A stretch of DNA of 64,000 nt from Halalkalibacter hemicellulosilyticusJCM 9152. GTDB taxonomy: Bacteria; Bacillota; Bacilli; Bacillales; Bacillaceae_D. Positions 1 through 9,719 of the stretch are shown piece after piece. The notes under the pieces are model-generated. The model ran no database searches. It saw only the letters and a program-made list of their open reading frames with translations, and was not told the DNA's origin. The position numbers and the translations under genes are program-made. The number at the start of each line of letters is the position of its first letter. Within the stretch, counting starts at the first letter, position 1. The DNA lies in assembly GCF_000513115.1 (NCBI RefSeq), contig NZ_BAUU01000009.1, positions 85,532-149,531 of the forward strand, written 5' to 3'.

Positions 1-609
1 TTTAATCGTAAGCTTCATTCGTTGCTTGGAGTTATTCCGATCGGTATCTTTTTAATTCAGCATTTTGTTATTAATCATTTTGCAACTCGAGGTGCTAGTG
101 CGTTTAACCAAGCGGCACATTTTATGGAGAATTTGCCATTTCGCTATTTTCTTGAAATCTTTGTTATTTTCGTACCATTACTTTATCATGCTATATACGG
201 TGTTTATATTGCATTTCAAGCGAAGAATAACACCTCACATTATGGCTATTTCCGAAATTGGATGTTCCGTATTCAACGGTGGTCTGGTGTGTTTTTACTT
301 ATTTGGATTACATGGCATGTTTGGGAAACAAGAATTCAAGCAGCGCTTGGAGCAGAGGTTAACTTTGATATGATGGCGAACATTTTTAGCAATCCGTTTA
401 TGATTGCGTTTTATATAGTTGGAGTACTTGCTGCGACCTTCCATTTTGCAAACGGACTTTGGTCTTTTGCCGTATCATGGGGAATCACAGTTACTCCACG
501 TTCACAGAAAATTGCCACTTATGTGACGATGGGGATTTTCTTCGCATTAACATTTGTCGGTATTCGCGCAATTCTTGCGTTCGTTAATCCAGATTTAGCA
601 AACATTTAA
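1..609 (+). CDS. sdhC: Succinate dehydrogenase cytochrome b558 subunit SdhC (5' partial)
   Basis: Diheme membrane anchor of the succinate:menaquinone reductase of Gram-positive bacteria. The frame is open from base 1 (FNRKLHSLLGV...), so the true start lies a few codons outside the window; the TTG at 22 is internal. Five hydrophobic helices are visible, with histidines typical of heme ligands in IQHFVINHF, YHAIYGVY, WHVWETR and FHFANGLW. Length and sequence match Bacillus SdhC (about 202 residues), so only about 8 residues are missing. It is followed 21 bases later by sdhA, in the usual sdhCAB order. Confidence 0.96.
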   Translation, partial: FNRKLHSLLGVIPIGIFLIQHFVINHFATRGASAFNQAAHFMENLPFRYFLEIFVIFVPLLYHAIYGVYIAFQAKNNTSHYGYFRNWMFRIQRWSGVFLLIWITWHVWETRIQAALGAEVNFDMMANIFSNPFMIAFYIVGVLAATFHFANGLWSFAVSWGITVTPRSQKIATYVTMGIFFALTFVGIRAILAFVNPDLANI

Positions 610-630
610 GAGATAAGGAGTGGGTCAATC

Positions 631-2400
631 ATGAGTCAAGGGAGAATCATCGTTGTTGGTGGTGGATTGGCAGGTTTAATGGCCACAATCAAAGCGGCAG
701 AAAAGGGAGTGCCAGTTGATCTTTTTTCGCTCGTACCCGTTAAACGTTCACACTCGGTCTGTGCACAGGGTGGAATTAATGGAGCCGTTAATACAAAAGG
801 TGAAGGAGATTCACCGTATGAACATTTTGATGATACCGTTTATGGAGGAGACTTTTTAGCGAACCAGCCTCCTGTTAAAGCGATGACAGAAGCAGCACCA
901 GGAATTATCCATCTAATGGATCGAATGGGTGTTATGTTTAATCGGACACCAGAAGGGCTATTAGATTTTAGACGTTTTGGAGGAACGCAGCACCATCGTA
1001 CGGCATTTGCAGGTGCAACAACAGGTCAACAGCTATTATACGCGTTAGATGAACAGGTACGAAGGTTTGAAGTGAGCGGATTAGTAACGAAGTATGAAGG
1101 TTGGGAATTTCTCTCAGCGGTCATTGATGATGACCAAGTCTGTCGCGGGATCACAGCACAAGATTTACGGACATCTGAAATTCGTAGTTTTGTAGCTGAT
1201 GCAGTGATTATGGCGACTGGTGGACCGGGCATTATATTTGGTAAATCAACAAACTCGGTTATTAACACGGGTTATGCTGCTGCCAAGCTATATGAGCAAG
1301 GTGTCTACTACGCCAATGGAGAATTTATTCAAATTCATCCAACTGCGATTCCTGGTGATGATAAACTTCGATTAATGAGTGAGTCTGCTCGTGGTGAAGG
1401 TGGACGAGTATGGACGTATAAGGATGGTAAGCCGTGGTATTTCTTAGAAGAGAAGTATCCTGCTTACGGAAACCTCGTGCCACGTGATATTGCAACTCGT
1501 GAGATCTTCGATGTGTGTGTCAACCAGAAGCTAGGTATAAATGGTGAGAACATGGTATATCTAGACCTTTCTCATAAAGATCCGAAAGAGTTAGATATTA
1601 AGCTAGGTGGAATTATTGAAATCTATGAAAAATTCATGGGAGATGACCCACGTAAAGTTCCGATGAAAATATTCCCTGCTGTTCACTATTCAATGGGTGG
1701 AATGTGGATTGACTATGATCAAATGACAAATATTCCTGGACTATTTGCTGCTGGTGAGTGTGATTATTCTCAACATGGTGCTAACCGATTAGGGGCGAAT
1801 TCGTTATTGTCTGCTATTTACGGAGGAATGGTCGCTGGACCGAAAGCTGTTGAATATATGAGCGGCTTAGAGAAGTCCGCTGACTCTATGCCATCATCGC
1901 TATTTGAAGATGAGGTGAAGAAAGAACAACAAACCTTTGATGACATTATGAGTATGGATGGAACAGAAAATGCATACATGCTTCATAAAGAATTAGGTGA
2001 ATGGATGACAGATAATGTAACCGTTGTTCGTTACAACGATAAACTACTACAAACCGATGAGAAGATTCAAGAGCTATTAGAGCGATATCAGAATATTAAT
2101 ATTAATGATACAGCGAAATGGAGTAACCAAGGTGCATCCTTTACTCGTCAATTACAAGGAATGCTTAATCTTGGGCGAGTGATTACATTAGGAGCTTATA
2201 ATCGTAATGAAAGCCGTGGTGCTCATTACAAGCCTGACTTCCCAGAGCGTAATGATGAAGAATTCTTAAAGACAACGAAGGCGAAATTTAATCCGACGAC
2301 GAAAAATCCTGAATTCACATATGAAGAAGTGGACACATCTTTAATCGAGCCACGAAAACGTGACTACTCTCAAAAGAAGCAAGGAGCTGTTAAATCATGA
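631..2400 (+). CDS. sdhA: Succinate dehydrogenase flavoprotein subunit SdhA
   Basis: Catalytic subunit that oxidises succinate to fumarate at a covalently bound FAD on the cytoplasmic face of the membrane. Residues 5-33 carry the GGGLAGL dinucleotide-binding motif. His41 in RSHSVCAQGGINGA is the expected flavinylation site. HRTAFAG near 118, the HPTAIPG segment near 236, and the SARGEGGRVW and HYSMGGMW segments line the active site. The length of 589 residues is normal for the Bacillus enzyme. The start ATG follows a GATAAGGAGTG ribosome binding site, and the stop overlaps the sdhB start (ATGA). Confidence 0.98.
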   Translation: MSQGRIIVVGGGLAGLMATIKAAEKGVPVDLFSLVPVKRSHSVCAQGGINGAVNTKGEGDSPYEHFDDTVYGGDFLANQPPVKAMTEAAPGIIHLMDRMGVMFNRTPEGLLDFRRFGGTQHHRTAFAGATTGQQLLYALDEQVRRFEVSGLVTKYEGWEFLSAVIDDDQVCRGITAQDLRTSEIRSFVADAVIMATGGPGIIFGKSTNSVINTGYAAAKLYEQGVYYANGEFIQIHPTAIPGDDKLRLMSESARGEGGRVWTYKDGKPWYFLEEKYPAYGNLVPRDIATREIFDVCVNQKLGINGENMVYLDLSHKDPKELDIKLGGIIEIYEKFMGDDPRKVPMKIFPAVHYSMGGMWIDYDQMTNIPGLFAAGECDYSQHGANRLGANSLLSAIYGGMVAGPKAVEYMSGLEKSADSMPSSLFEDEVKKEQQTFDDIMSMDGTENAYMLHKELGEWMTDNVTVVRYNDKLLQTDEKIQELLERYQNININDTAKWSNQGASFTRQLQGMLNLGRVITLGAYNRNESRGAHYKPDFPERNDEEFLKTTKAKFNPTTKNPEFTYEEVDTSLIEPRKRDYSQKKQGAVKS

Positions 2401-3146
2401 GTGAAAAAACAATCCATTTTAAAGTAACGAGACAAGATGACCCAAACAGCACTCCTTATGTAGAGGAATTTGAAGTACCTTATCGGCCGAATATGAATGT
2501 TATTTCGGCGCTTATGGAGTTCCGTCGTAATCCTGTTAATACGAAAGGTGAACAGACTACCCCGATTACTTGGGATATGAACTGCTTAGAGGAAGTTTGT
2601 GGAGCATGTTCAATGGTTATAAATGGAAAACCGCGCCAATCCTGTACGGCGCTTGTTGATCAATTAACACAACCCATCCATTTAGAGCCAATGAAAACTT
2701 TCCCGGTTGTTCGAGATTTAATGGTCGACCGTAGTAGAATGTTTGATTCTTTGAAAAAAGTAAAAGCGTGGATTCCAATTGATGGTACGTATGATCTTGG
2801 ACCAGGACCACGTATGGCTGAGTCTAAACGCCAATGGGCTTATGAGCTTTCAAAATGTATGACATGTGGTGTCTGCTTAGAAGCGTGTCCTAACGTTAAT
2901 AGCAAGTCTGATTTCATCGGACCAGCTCCGCTTTCCCAAGTTCGACTGTTTAATGCTCATCCAACAGGTGAGATGAATAAAGAGGAACGACTAGAAACGA
3001 TAATGGGGGACGGTGGACTAGCAAACTGTGGTAATTCACAAAACTGTGTTCAATCATGTCCAAAGGGAATTCCTTTAACAACATCGATTGCGGCATTAAA
3101 CCGTTCAACGACGCTCCAATCATTTAAGAATTTCTTTGGAGCATAA
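2397..3146 (+). CDS. sdhB: Succinate dehydrogenase iron-sulfur subunit SdhB
   Basis: Electron-transfer subunit between SdhA and the SdhC hemes. An N-terminal plant-type ferredoxin domain holds the [2Fe-2S] ligands Cys63, Cys68, Cys71 and Cys83. The C-terminal half has CxxCxxCxxxC at Cys154/157/160/164 and the Cys211/217/221 set for the [4Fe-4S] and [3Fe-4S] centres. The length is 249 residues, usual for the family. It overlaps sdhA by four bases, indicating translational coupling, and is closed by a strong terminator. The ysmA gene that follows sdhB in B. subtilis is absent here. Confidence 0.98.
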   Translation: MSEKTIHFKVTRQDDPNSTPYVEEFEVPYRPNMNVISALMEFRRNPVNTKGEQTTPITWDMNCLEEVCGACSMVINGKPRQSCTALVDQLTQPIHLEPMKTFPVVRDLMVDRSRMFDSLKKVKAWIPIDGTYDLGPGPRMAESKRQWAYELSKCMTCGVCLEACPNVNSKSDFIGPAPLSQVRLFNAHPTGEMNKEERLETIMGDGGLANCGNSQNCVQSCPKGIPLTTSIAALNRSTTLQSFKNFFGA

Positions 3147-3151
3147 ATGCT

Positions 3152-3199
3152 AAAAGGGTGTCTCAATAGGTTATGTACTAGCCTGTTGGGACATCTTTT
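3152..3199 (+). terminator. Rho-independent terminator of the sdh operon
   Basis: An 18-bp imperfect stem (AAAAGGGTGTCTCAATAGG pairs with CCTGTTGGGACATCTTTT, one bulged G and several G-U pairs) ends in TTTT just after sdhB. Confidence 0.8.
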
Positions 3200-3208
3200 C
3201 ACATGAAG

Positions 3209-3246
3209 AAAAAACAGACACTCCTCTTCGTAGAGAGAGTATCTGT
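3209..3246 (-). terminator. Rho-independent terminator of gerE
   Basis: Read on the minus strand, ACAGATACTCTCTCT, a short loop, then AGAGGAGTGTCTGT is followed by TTTTTT. It lies 36 bases past the gerE stop and faces the sdh terminator. Confidence 0.75.
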
Positions 3247-3281
3247 TATGACTAAAACAGAATGAGAAAGGTGAATCGTGC

Positions 3282-3506
3282 TTATATTTCAAGTTCCCCT
3301 AGTCGAATGAGTTCAATAACAGCTTGAGAGCGCCCCTTGACTCCTAGCTTCTGCATTGTATTTGATATGTGATTTCTGACTGTTTTCTCACTTATAAAGA
3401 GTTGCTGTGCGATTTCCCTTGTTGTCTTGTCTTGGACAAGCAGCTCGAATACTTCGCGTTCTCTTTTTGTAAGCAAGGGTTTAGGTCCGAATTCTGCTCC
3501 TTTCAA
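3282..3506 (-). CDS. gerE: Late spore-coat transcription regulator GerE
   Basis: Small LuxR/FixJ-type DNA-binding protein that acts in the mother cell late in sporulation and controls SigK-dependent coat genes. Almost the whole 74-residue protein is the HTH domain (LLTKREREVFELL ... SEKTVRNHI ... LGVKGRSQAVIELIRLGEL). A longer GTG start at 3515 would sit inside the AAGGAG ribosome binding site. The TTG at 3506 has the correct 8-base spacing and gives MKGAEFGPKPLL, matching the known GerE N-terminus in length. Position after sdhB is conserved in Bacillus. Confidence 0.95.
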   Translation of the reverse strand: MKGAEFGPKPLLTKREREVFELLVQDKTTREIAQQLFISEKTVRNHISNTMQKLGVKGRSQAVIELIRLGELEI

Positions 3507-3579
3507 TGAGTTCACTCCTTCTTGCTCGGGCTGAGAGCATGTGGGTATAGTCCCACGATTTGAAGGGTTTTAGTCTCGA

Positions 3580-3610
3580 TAGTATATGTCACCAGTAAAT
3601 ATGACGTGTG
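3580..3610 (-). promoter_or_regulatory. Probable SigK-type promoter of gerE
   Basis: On the minus strand CATATACTA matches the SigK -10 consensus CATANNNTA, with CACACG 16 bases upstream as a plausible -35 (consensus centred on AC). It lies about 75 bases upstream of the gerE start. gerE is SigK-dependent in B. subtilis; assignment here is by motif only. Confidence 0.5.
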
Positions 3611-3659
3611 CGTAAATGTATATTTGTAGCCTAAATTCAACTGATTTTAAGCGAAACAG

Positions 3660-3689
3660 TTGAAATTTATTTTTTTATTATGCTATACT
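3660..3689 (+). promoter_or_regulatory. SigA-type promoter upstream of ptsH
   Basis: TTGAAA and TATACT are separated by 18 bases in an AT-rich stretch. Transcription from here would give a leader of about 280 bases before ptsH. Confidence 0.55.
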
Positions 3690-3778
3690 ACTTTTAACAT
3701 TCGCTTTTAATAGTAGTGCAAAAAGGTTTTATACCTACATAGATGGTTACACTTTATTTACGTGTTACTGATGAGATC

Positions 3779-3866
3779 AGGCATGAGTAAGAGACAGTGT
3801 ATGAGCAAATAACGGGATAAGTGTATCCCTCTTTATGCATCATATTCTTACTTGTGCCTATTTTTT
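3779..3866 (+). promoter_or_regulatory. Terminator-like hairpin in the ptsHI leader (possible attenuator)
   Basis: A fully paired 14-bp stem (AGGCATGAGTAAGA with TCTTACTTGTGCCT, two G-U pairs) encloses a further hairpin GGGATA-AGTG-TATCCC and ends in ATTTTTT. It stands between the putative promoter at 3660-3689 and ptsH, so it could attenuate ptsHI transcription. It may instead end an unseen short transcript. Confidence 0.5.
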
Positions 3867-3976
3867 AGGATCAAAACTAAAGTGGGCCTTTCATCAAGAA
3901 ATGAGAGAGAACTTTAAACAATTTGCACATACTGTTAAGGAAAATGACAAAAATGAAAAAGAGAGGTTGATTAACG

Positions 3977-4240
3977 ATGGCAGAAAAGTCTTTTAAAATT
4001 ACAGCAGAAACAGGAATTCACGCTAGACCAGCAACACAATTAGTAAATAAGGCAGGTCAATTCTCATCTGATCTTACATTAGAATATAAAGGGAAATCTG
4101 TAAATTTAAAGTCCATTATGGGTGTAATGTCTCTTGGAGTTGGCCAAGGAGCAGAGGTTACCATTAAAGCTGAAGGTTCAGATGAAGCGGAAGCACTACA
4201 AGCGATTGAAGAAGTGATCAAGGAAGGGTTAGGAGAATAG
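3977..4240 (+). CDS. ptsH: Phosphocarrier protein HPr
   Basis: Cytoplasmic phosphocarrier of the sugar phosphotransferase system that passes phosphate from enzyme I to the sugar-specific EII proteins. His15 in GIHARPAT is the phosphorylation site for PEP-derived phosphate. Ser46 in [13 protein letters not shown] is the site used by HPr kinase for CcpA-mediated catabolite repression in Firmicutes. The length of 87 residues is standard. Only three bases separate it from ptsI. B. subtilis has ptsG upstream of ptsHI; here ptsHI stands alone between gerE and a MarR gene. Confidence 0.98.
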   Translation: MAEKSFKITAETGIHARPATQLVNKAGQFSSDLTLEYKGKSVNLKSIMGVMSLGVGQGAEVTIKAEGSDEAEALQAIEEVIKEGLGE

Positions 4241-4243
4241 CAA

Positions 4244-5968
4244 ATGCATGCAAAACTAACTGGCATCGCAGCATCTTCGGGTGTTGCGATTGCTAAGGCA
4301 TTTATACACCAAGAACCAGATCTATCAGTTGATCTACGTCAAATTGAGAACGTAGAAGAGGAAGTACAACGTTTTGATGATGCGTTGCAACAAGCTATTG
4401 CTGAATTAACGGTTATTAAGGATAAGACAGAGAAAGATCTAGGGCCTGATAAAGCTGAAATCTTTGCTGCACATATTCTTGTACTGAGTGACCCAGAGCT
4501 TGTTGACGCGGTGAAAGAGAAGATTCAGATAGAGAAGCAAAACGCTGAATATGCGATGAATGAAGTATCATCGATGTTTGTTACAATGTTTGAAGGTATG
4601 GATAATGAATATATGAAGGAACGTGCTGCTGATATCCGTGATGTATCAAAGCGCGTATTAGGAATTTTATTAGACGTTCAAGTTCAATCACTTGCAACGA
4701 TTGCTGAAGAAACTATTATCATTGCAGAAGATTTAACCCCTTCTGATACAGCTCAGCTTAACCCTGAATTTGTTAAAGGATTTGCGACGAATATCGGTGG
4801 TCGTACATCGCATTCAGCCATTATGTCACGTTCATTAGAGATTCCGGCAGTTGTTGGAGCGAAGTCTATTACTGAACAAGCGACACAAGGAGACGTTGTC
4901 ATTGTTGATGGGCTTGATGGCGACATTATTGTGAATCCAACTGATGATGAACTTCGTCAATATGAAAAGAAGCGAGAAGACTTCATAAATCAGAAAGAGC
5001 AATGGGCTAAATTAGTAAATGAAACAACAATAACGAAGGACGGTCAGCATGTCGAATTAGCTGCTAATATCGGAACGCCTAATGATGTCGAAGGTGTATT
5101 ACGTAATGGTGGTGAAGGTGTTGGTCTGTATCGTACCGAATTTTTGTATATGGATCGAACTGAGCTTCCAACAGAGGAAGAGCAATTCGAAGCATATAAA
5201 GAAGTAGTTGAAAAGATGGAAGGTAAGCCTGTTGTCATCCGTACGTTAGATATTGGCGGTGACAAAGAGCTTTCTTATTTAGATTTACCAAAGGAAATGA
5301 ACCCTTTTCTTGGCTTCCGTGCTATTCGACTTTGCTTGGAAGAAAAAGACATTTTCCGTACTCAGCTTCGAGCTTTGTTGCGGGCAAGTGTATTTGGAAA
5401 TTTGAAGATTATGTTCCCGATGATTGCTACGCTTGAGGAATTACGTGCAGCTAAAGCGATGCTCGCTGAAGAAAAAGACAAGCTTATTTCTGAGAATATA
5501 CAAGTTTCAGAAGAGATTGAAGTCGGTATGATGGTAGAAATTCCATCAACGGCTGTCGCTGCTGAGCTTTTTGCGAAAGAGGTCGACTTCTTTAGTATTG
5601 GTACGAATGATCTCATTCAATATACGATGGCAGCTGATCGAATGAATGAACGTGTTTCCTATTTGTATCAACCATACCACCCTGCAATTCTTCGTTTAGT
5701 AAAAATGGTTATTGACGCAGCTCATAACCACGGGAAATGGGCTGGGATGTGTGGCGAGATGGCTGGTGATGAAGTAGCGATTCCATTACTATTAGGCTTA
5801 GGGCTAGATGAATTTAGTATGAGCGCAACGTCTATTTTACCAGCGAGAAGTCAACTTCTCACGCTGTCAAAAGCAGATTTACAATCATTTGCTAATGATA
5901 TGCTCTATTTAGATACAGCCGATGAGGTTGAACAAAAGGTCAATGAATTATTAGGAACGGTTAAATAA
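4244..5968 (+). CDS. ptsI: Phosphoenolpyruvate-protein phosphotransferase (enzyme I)
   Basis: Takes phosphate from PEP and transfers it to HPr. Residues 1-145 form the HPr-binding helical domain. His190 in [12 protein letters not shown] is the phosphohistidine. The C-terminal PEP-binding barrel includes [14 protein letters not shown] near 287, [13 protein letters not shown], the VGMMVEIPS strand and the catalytic cysteine in [11 protein letters not shown] near 500. The length of 574 residues is normal. It is the second and last gene of the ptsHI operon and ends in a clear terminator. The start ATG follows GGGTTAGGAGAATAGCAA, so its ribosome binding site lies inside the end of ptsH. Confidence 0.98.
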   Translation: MHAKLTGIAASSGVAIAKAFIHQEPDLSVDLRQIENVEEEVQRFDDALQQAIAELTVIKDKTEKDLGPDKAEIFAAHILVLSDPELVDAVKEKIQIEKQNAEYAMNEVSSMFVTMFEGMDNEYMKERAADIRDVSKRVLGILLDVQVQSLATIAEETIIIAEDLTPSDTAQLNPEFVKGFATNIGGRTSHSAIMSRSLEIPAVVGAKSITEQATQGDVVIVDGLDGDIIVNPTDDELRQYEKKREDFINQKEQWAKLVNETTITKDGQHVELAANIGTPNDVEGVLRNGGEGVGLYRTEFLYMDRTELPTEEEQFEAYKEVVEKMEGKPVVIRTLDIGGDKELSYLDLPKEMNPFLGFRAIRLCLEEKDIFRTQLRALLRASVFGNLKIMFPMIATLEELRAAKAMLAEEKDKLISENIQVSEEIEVGMMVEIPSTAVAAELFAKEVDFFSIGTNDLIQYTMAADRMNERVSYLYQPYHPAILRLVKMVIDAAHNHGKWAGMCGEMAGDEVAIPLLLGLGLDEFSMSATSILPARSQLLTLSKADLQSFANDMLYLDTADEVEQKVNELLGTVK

Positions 5969-5977
5969 CAAATTATT

Positions 5978-6016
5978 AAAAAAGGGACAAAAGTGAAAAG
6001 CTTTTGTCCCTTTTTT
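5978..6016 (+). terminator. Terminator of ptsHI
   Basis: Perfect 13-bp stem AAAGGGACAAAAG / CTTTTGTCCCTTT with a 7-base loop, ending in TTTTTT. Confidence 0.9.
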
Positions 6017-6265
6017 AGAAAAAAATTAAGAATGTATAAGATTCTTTTATGCATCATTAAAGTGCTTTAAAAAACTTCACGGGAAGAACATGGTCCTATT
6101 TCATATTAATTAAATGGTTCCATAAGTTCAAAAATGATTCAAACTATCGTAAAAAAATCTATTGAAAATAAGAGAAAAAAAAGCGAAAATGAAAGATAGG
6201 CTGAAAAAAGGTTTGTAATCCTTGCCTACACGGAGACTTCGTTATTTATGAAGGAGGTGCGTAAG

Positions 6266-6700
6266 GTGGACGATCGTCAAATTGAGGACATTGAACGCTC
6301 ATTACGTAGAGTTTCTGAAATTGTTAAACAAAAAGGTCGAGAAATCTTAACGCAATTTCCTATTACTCCACCGCAATTTATCGCTCTACAATGGTTAAAT
6401 GAATACGGCGATATGACGATTGGTGAATTATCACAAAAAATGTTTTTAGCTTGTAGTACGACAACTGATTTGATTGACCGAATGGAAAAAAACCAACTTG
6501 TTGAACGAGTGAAAGACACACAGGATCGGCGAGTTGTTCGAATACACCTTTTAGAACGGGGTCGCGTTATTATTAAGGAAGTAATCAAAAAAAGGCAAGA
6601 TTATTTAGAGACTGTACTGTCACAATTTACGCAAAATGAAGTCGACTTCTTAGAAAAGAGCTTACATGTCCTACACGAAAAAATGAAAGCATCACGATAA
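6266..6700 (+). CDS. MarR-family transcriptional regulator (YsmB-like)
   Basis: Winged-helix regulator of 144 residues. The HTH core is [26 protein letters not shown] followed by the wing [21 protein letters not shown]. An upstream ATG at 6248 lies on the 5' side of the AAGGAGGTG ribosome binding site and cannot use it. The GTG at 6266 has the right 6-base spacing and is the preferred start. Position directly before racE matches B. subtilis ysmB. Its target is unknown. Nothing in the flanking sequence shows an obvious operator. Confidence 0.88.
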   Translation: MDDRQIEDIERSLRRVSEIVKQKGREILTQFPITPPQFIALQWLNEYGDMTIGELSQKMFLACSTTTDLIDRMEKNQLVERVKDTQDRRVVRIHLLERGRVIIKEVIKKRQDYLETVLSQFTQNEVDFLEKSLHVLHEKMKASR

Positions 6701-6722
6701 TATAGAAATTGAGGGAAGATCG

Positions 6723-7525
6723 TTGGAAAGACCGATTGGAGTTATAGATTCAGGATTAGGTGGTTTAACTGTAGCGAAAGAAATCATGCGACAATTGCCA
6801 AAGGAAGAGATTGTTTACATAGGTGACTCAGCGAGATGTCCGTATGGACCGAGAACGACAGATGAAGTTCGTGCATTCACATGGGAGATGATTCATCGTC
6901 TTGAAGCTGAAAAGATGAAAATGCTTGTCATTGCTTGTAATACAGCAGCGGCCGTTGTACTAGAGGAAGTGAAGCAAAAGCTGTCGATTCCAGTCATTGG
7001 TGTTGTTCATCCTGGGGCAATTAGTGCGTTAAAGGTGACGAAAAATGACCATGTAGCTGTTTTGGGTACAGAAGGCACGATAAAGAGTAGGGCTTATGAA
7101 ATGGCTCTCCATTCGATTAAAAGTACGATTACGATCGATAGTCTAGCATGTCCGAGTTTTGTACCTTTAGTAGAAAGAGGGGTATTTTCTGGAGAAGAAG
7201 CAGAACGTACGGTTGATGAGACATTACAAGAATTAAAAGGTCGTGAGTTTGATACATTAATTTTAGGATGTACGCATTATCCTTTATTACGAGAAGTGAT
7301 TCATCAATCGATTGGTGAAGATGTTCATATTATTTCATCTGGTGATGAAACAGCACGTGAGGTTAGTAGTTTGCTCTATCATAAAAATTTGCTCTATACG
7401 GCTGAGCGTACGCTACTCATCATTTTCTTACAACAGGTAGTGCTGAACGTTTTAAAGTGTTGGCTAATCAATGGCTTGAGGTAAATATCGAACGCGTCGA
7501 TTCGATTGTACTTGGCTCAAAATAG
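6723..7525 (+). pseudogene. racE: Glutamate racemase RacE (frameshifted as sequenced)
   Basis: Interconverts L- and D-glutamate for peptidoglycan. Catalytic cysteines are seen in VIACNTAAA and [11 protein letters not shown], with DSGLGGLT at the N-terminus. The main frame runs to about 7420 (AERTLL), then loses the family sequence and would end at 7484. The frame one step away continues [12 protein letters not shown] and reaches a stop at 7525, the expected C-terminus. A single deleted base near 7418-7421 explains this. Because racE is essential in B. subtilis, a sequencing error is more likely than a real loss. The start is TTG after GAGGGAAGATCG. Confidence 0.88.
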
Positions 7526-7541
7526 TAGATGAACGATATAT

Positions 7542-7580
7542 CGCTGCATGAGGATCAGTTTATCCTCATGCAGCGTTTTT
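7542..7580 (+). terminator. Terminator after racE
   Basis: Perfect 14-bp stem CGCTGCATGAGGAT / ATCCTCATGCAGCG with a 6-base loop, followed by TTTTT. Confidence 0.92.
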
Positions 7581-7745
7581 GTTATGGAAATTAAAGTTTT
7601 GTTATTTCTAAATATTCGCCCCTCCCTCTAATCGCATGTATCGACCGATGATCATAATGTTTATTAGATTTTTCTTATAAAATTTGGTCTAAAGTACGAG
7701 CTTGCTCGTATACATGTAGTACAAACTATCTTAGGAGGGAAAACA

Positions 7746-8825
7746 ATGCGAAAACGGTTCTTTTTAGGGATGTGTAGCATCTTACTAATATTAGTAATGG
7801 CGGCATGCTCATTTGGAGCGAACGATGTCGTCGATGAAATGGATACACCACCGACTGATTATAGTGAGCTTGATCAAGAGGGGCAAGAGGAATCAGAACC
7901 TGAGATGGGTGAAGGTGATGAAGAATCAGGGAACGAAAATGAGAACGAAAACGAAGCAGCTGAACAAGTACAGCGTAAGCTTTATTTGATCGATGCAAAT
8001 GGCATGGTTGTGCCACAAACGATGGATTTACCGAAGACAGAAAGTGTCTTAAGGCAGTCGTTGGAATATTTAGTTGATGGTGGTCCTATCACTGAAATGT
8101 TGCCAAGTGGCTTTAGTGCGGTCATTCCAGCAGGAACAGAGGTTGATGTACATTTAGCAGAAGGAGTAGCCATAGCTGACTTCTCAAATGAATTTAAAGA
8201 GTATAACCCTGATATGGAGCAGCAAATTCTTCAAGCTATTACGTGGACGTTAACAGAATTTGATAATGTTGATAAAGTGCAAATTAAGGTGAATGGCTAC
8301 TTACAAGAGACAATGCCTGTCGGCAGTACACCGATTGGAGATGGCGTTAGTCGTGAGAATGGAATTAATATTGAGACAGGTGGTCTAGCGGATATGGTGA
8401 ATAGTAAAGGGGTAACCCTTTACTTCCTCGCCCAAAATGGGGACAACACCTATTATGTACCAGTGACAAGAAGGGTGAAGGTGGAGGAGGATTCAATTGA
8501 AGCAGCTGTCTCACAATTGATAAAAGGCCCTTCCATTGAAACACCTTTACTTACCGATTTCCGTCAAGGTGTTGAACTAATAGAGGAGCCACAATATCAA
8601 AACGGTGTTGTCACATTAAATTTTAATGAAGGAATCTTGAGTCAGCTACAATCAACTGCTGTATCGGCTACGGTTCTCGATATGCTTGCTCTTACGTTAA
8701 CAGAGCAGGAAGGTATTGAGAAAGTCGCGATTGAGGTAGAGGGAGATGCTGAGGTTCTAAATGAATCTGGGCAATGGATTGAAGAAGTAGTAAGGCCTGA
8801 GCAATATAATATTGGTGCTTATTAA
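7746..8825 (+). CDS. gerM: Spore germination/sporulation lipoprotein GerM
   Basis: Exported lipoprotein of 359 residues needed for normal septation in sporulation and for germination in B. subtilis. A signal peptide (MRKRFFLGMC... to a lipobox ending AAC at Cys21) is followed by an acidic low-complexity linker (residues 30-75). Two GerM-type domains follow, one around residues 80-195 and one around 215-345, each with the conserved LNFNEG or IADFSNEF type strand. The start ATG has an AGGAGGG ribosome binding site. It lies between racE and rph as in B. subtilis but has its own upstream region after the racE terminator. Confidence 0.93.
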   Translation: MRKRFFLGMCSILLILVMAACSFGANDVVDEMDTPPTDYSELDQEGQEESEPEMGEGDEESGNENENENEAAEQVQRKLYLIDANGMVVPQTMDLPKTESVLRQSLEYLVDGGPITEMLPSGFSAVIPAGTEVDVHLAEGVAIADFSNEFKEYNPDMEQQILQAITWTLTEFDNVDKVQIKVNGYLQETMPVGSTPIGDGVSRENGINIETGGLADMVNSKGVTLYFLAQNGDNTYYVPVTRRVKVEEDSIEAAVSQLIKGPSIETPLLTDFRQGVELIEEPQYQNGVVTLNFNEGILSQLQSTAVSATVLDMLALTLTEQEGIEKVAIEVEGDAEVLNESGQWIEEVVRPEQYNIGAY

Positions 8826-8894
8826 TCAGTTGATATATTGGACGAGGTGTGTAAACTACTTTATAATAAAAAAAGGAAATAATGGATAAGGTGA

Positions 8895-8916
8895 AGGTGA
8901 TTCGATTGAATCACCT
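8895..8916 (+). terminator. Hairpin between gerM and rph
   Basis: Nine-bp perfect stem AGGTGATTC-GATT-GAATCACCT followed only by CTTT. It could be a weak terminator or a processing site. Confidence 0.35.
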
Positions 8917-8969
8917 CTTTGCCATTATGTCATACTAGGTAAGAGTTTGAATTTATAGGAGGTTCGGCT

Positions 8970-9707
8970 GTGAGAAATGATGGTAGACAAATAAATGAGC
9001 TGCGAAAGGTTGTCATTGAGACAAATTACATCAAACACCCAGAGGGATCGGTATTGATTTCAATGGGTGATACGAAGGTTATTTGTTCAGCAAGTATTGA
9101 AGACCGTGTTCCGCCCTTTTTACGTGGACAAGGGAAGGGTTGGGTGACAGCTGAATATTCCATGCTACCGAGAGCAACAGAACAGCGAACGATTCGTGAA
9201 TCCTCAAAGGGCAAGGTATCTGGAAGGACGATGGAGATCCAACGATTAATTGGTAGGGCGTTACGATCTGTTATTGACTTAAGCAAATTAGGAGAACGAA
9301 CGGTATGGATTGATTGTGATGTTATACAAGCTGACGGTGGCACGAGAACGGCATCGATTACAGGGGCATTCGTTGCATTGTCACTGGCAATGGAAAAGGC
9401 ATTTACAGCCAAAAAAATAAAGGAATGGCCGATTACTGATTATTTAGCTGCGATTTCAGTTGGAATTGATGAAAAGCATGGGGAAATCCTTGATCTGAAT
9501 TACAAAGAGGACTCAACGGCAAAAGTCGATATGAACGTTGTTATGACCGGCTCTTATGAATTTGTTGAATTACAAGGGACAGGAGAAGAAGCAACGTATT
9601 CAAAGGACCAATTACATAAAATGCTTGAGCTTGCGGAAGATGGAATTACCGAATTAGCGATGCTTCAAAAGGAAGCATTAGGGAAGACAGCCGAACGTTT
9701 TAAATAA
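8970..9707 (+). CDS. rph: Ribonuclease PH
   Basis: Phosphate-dependent 3' exoribonuclease that trims tRNA precursors. The family core is complete: [11 protein letters not shown] at the N-terminus, [12 protein letters not shown], then [15 protein letters not shown] (phosphate-binding arginine at about 86) and [19 protein letters not shown] at 115-133. The length of 245 residues is usual. The start is GTG preceded by TAGGAGGTTCGGCT. It is followed 12 bases later by the rdgB-type gene, and the three genes rph, rdgB and ysnB are packed with gaps of 8-12 bases, so they probably form one operon. Confidence 0.97.
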   Translation: MRNDGRQINELRKVVIETNYIKHPEGSVLISMGDTKVICSASIEDRVPPFLRGQGKGWVTAEYSMLPRATEQRTIRESSKGKVSGRTMEIQRLIGRALRSVIDLSKLGERTVWIDCDVIQADGGTRTASITGAFVALSLAMEKAFTAKKIKEWPITDYLAAISVGIDEKHGEILDLNYKEDSTAKVDMNVVMTGSYEFVELQGTGEEATYSKDQLHKMLELAEDGITELAMLQKEALGKTAERFK

Positions 9708-9719
9708 AGGAGATATTAG

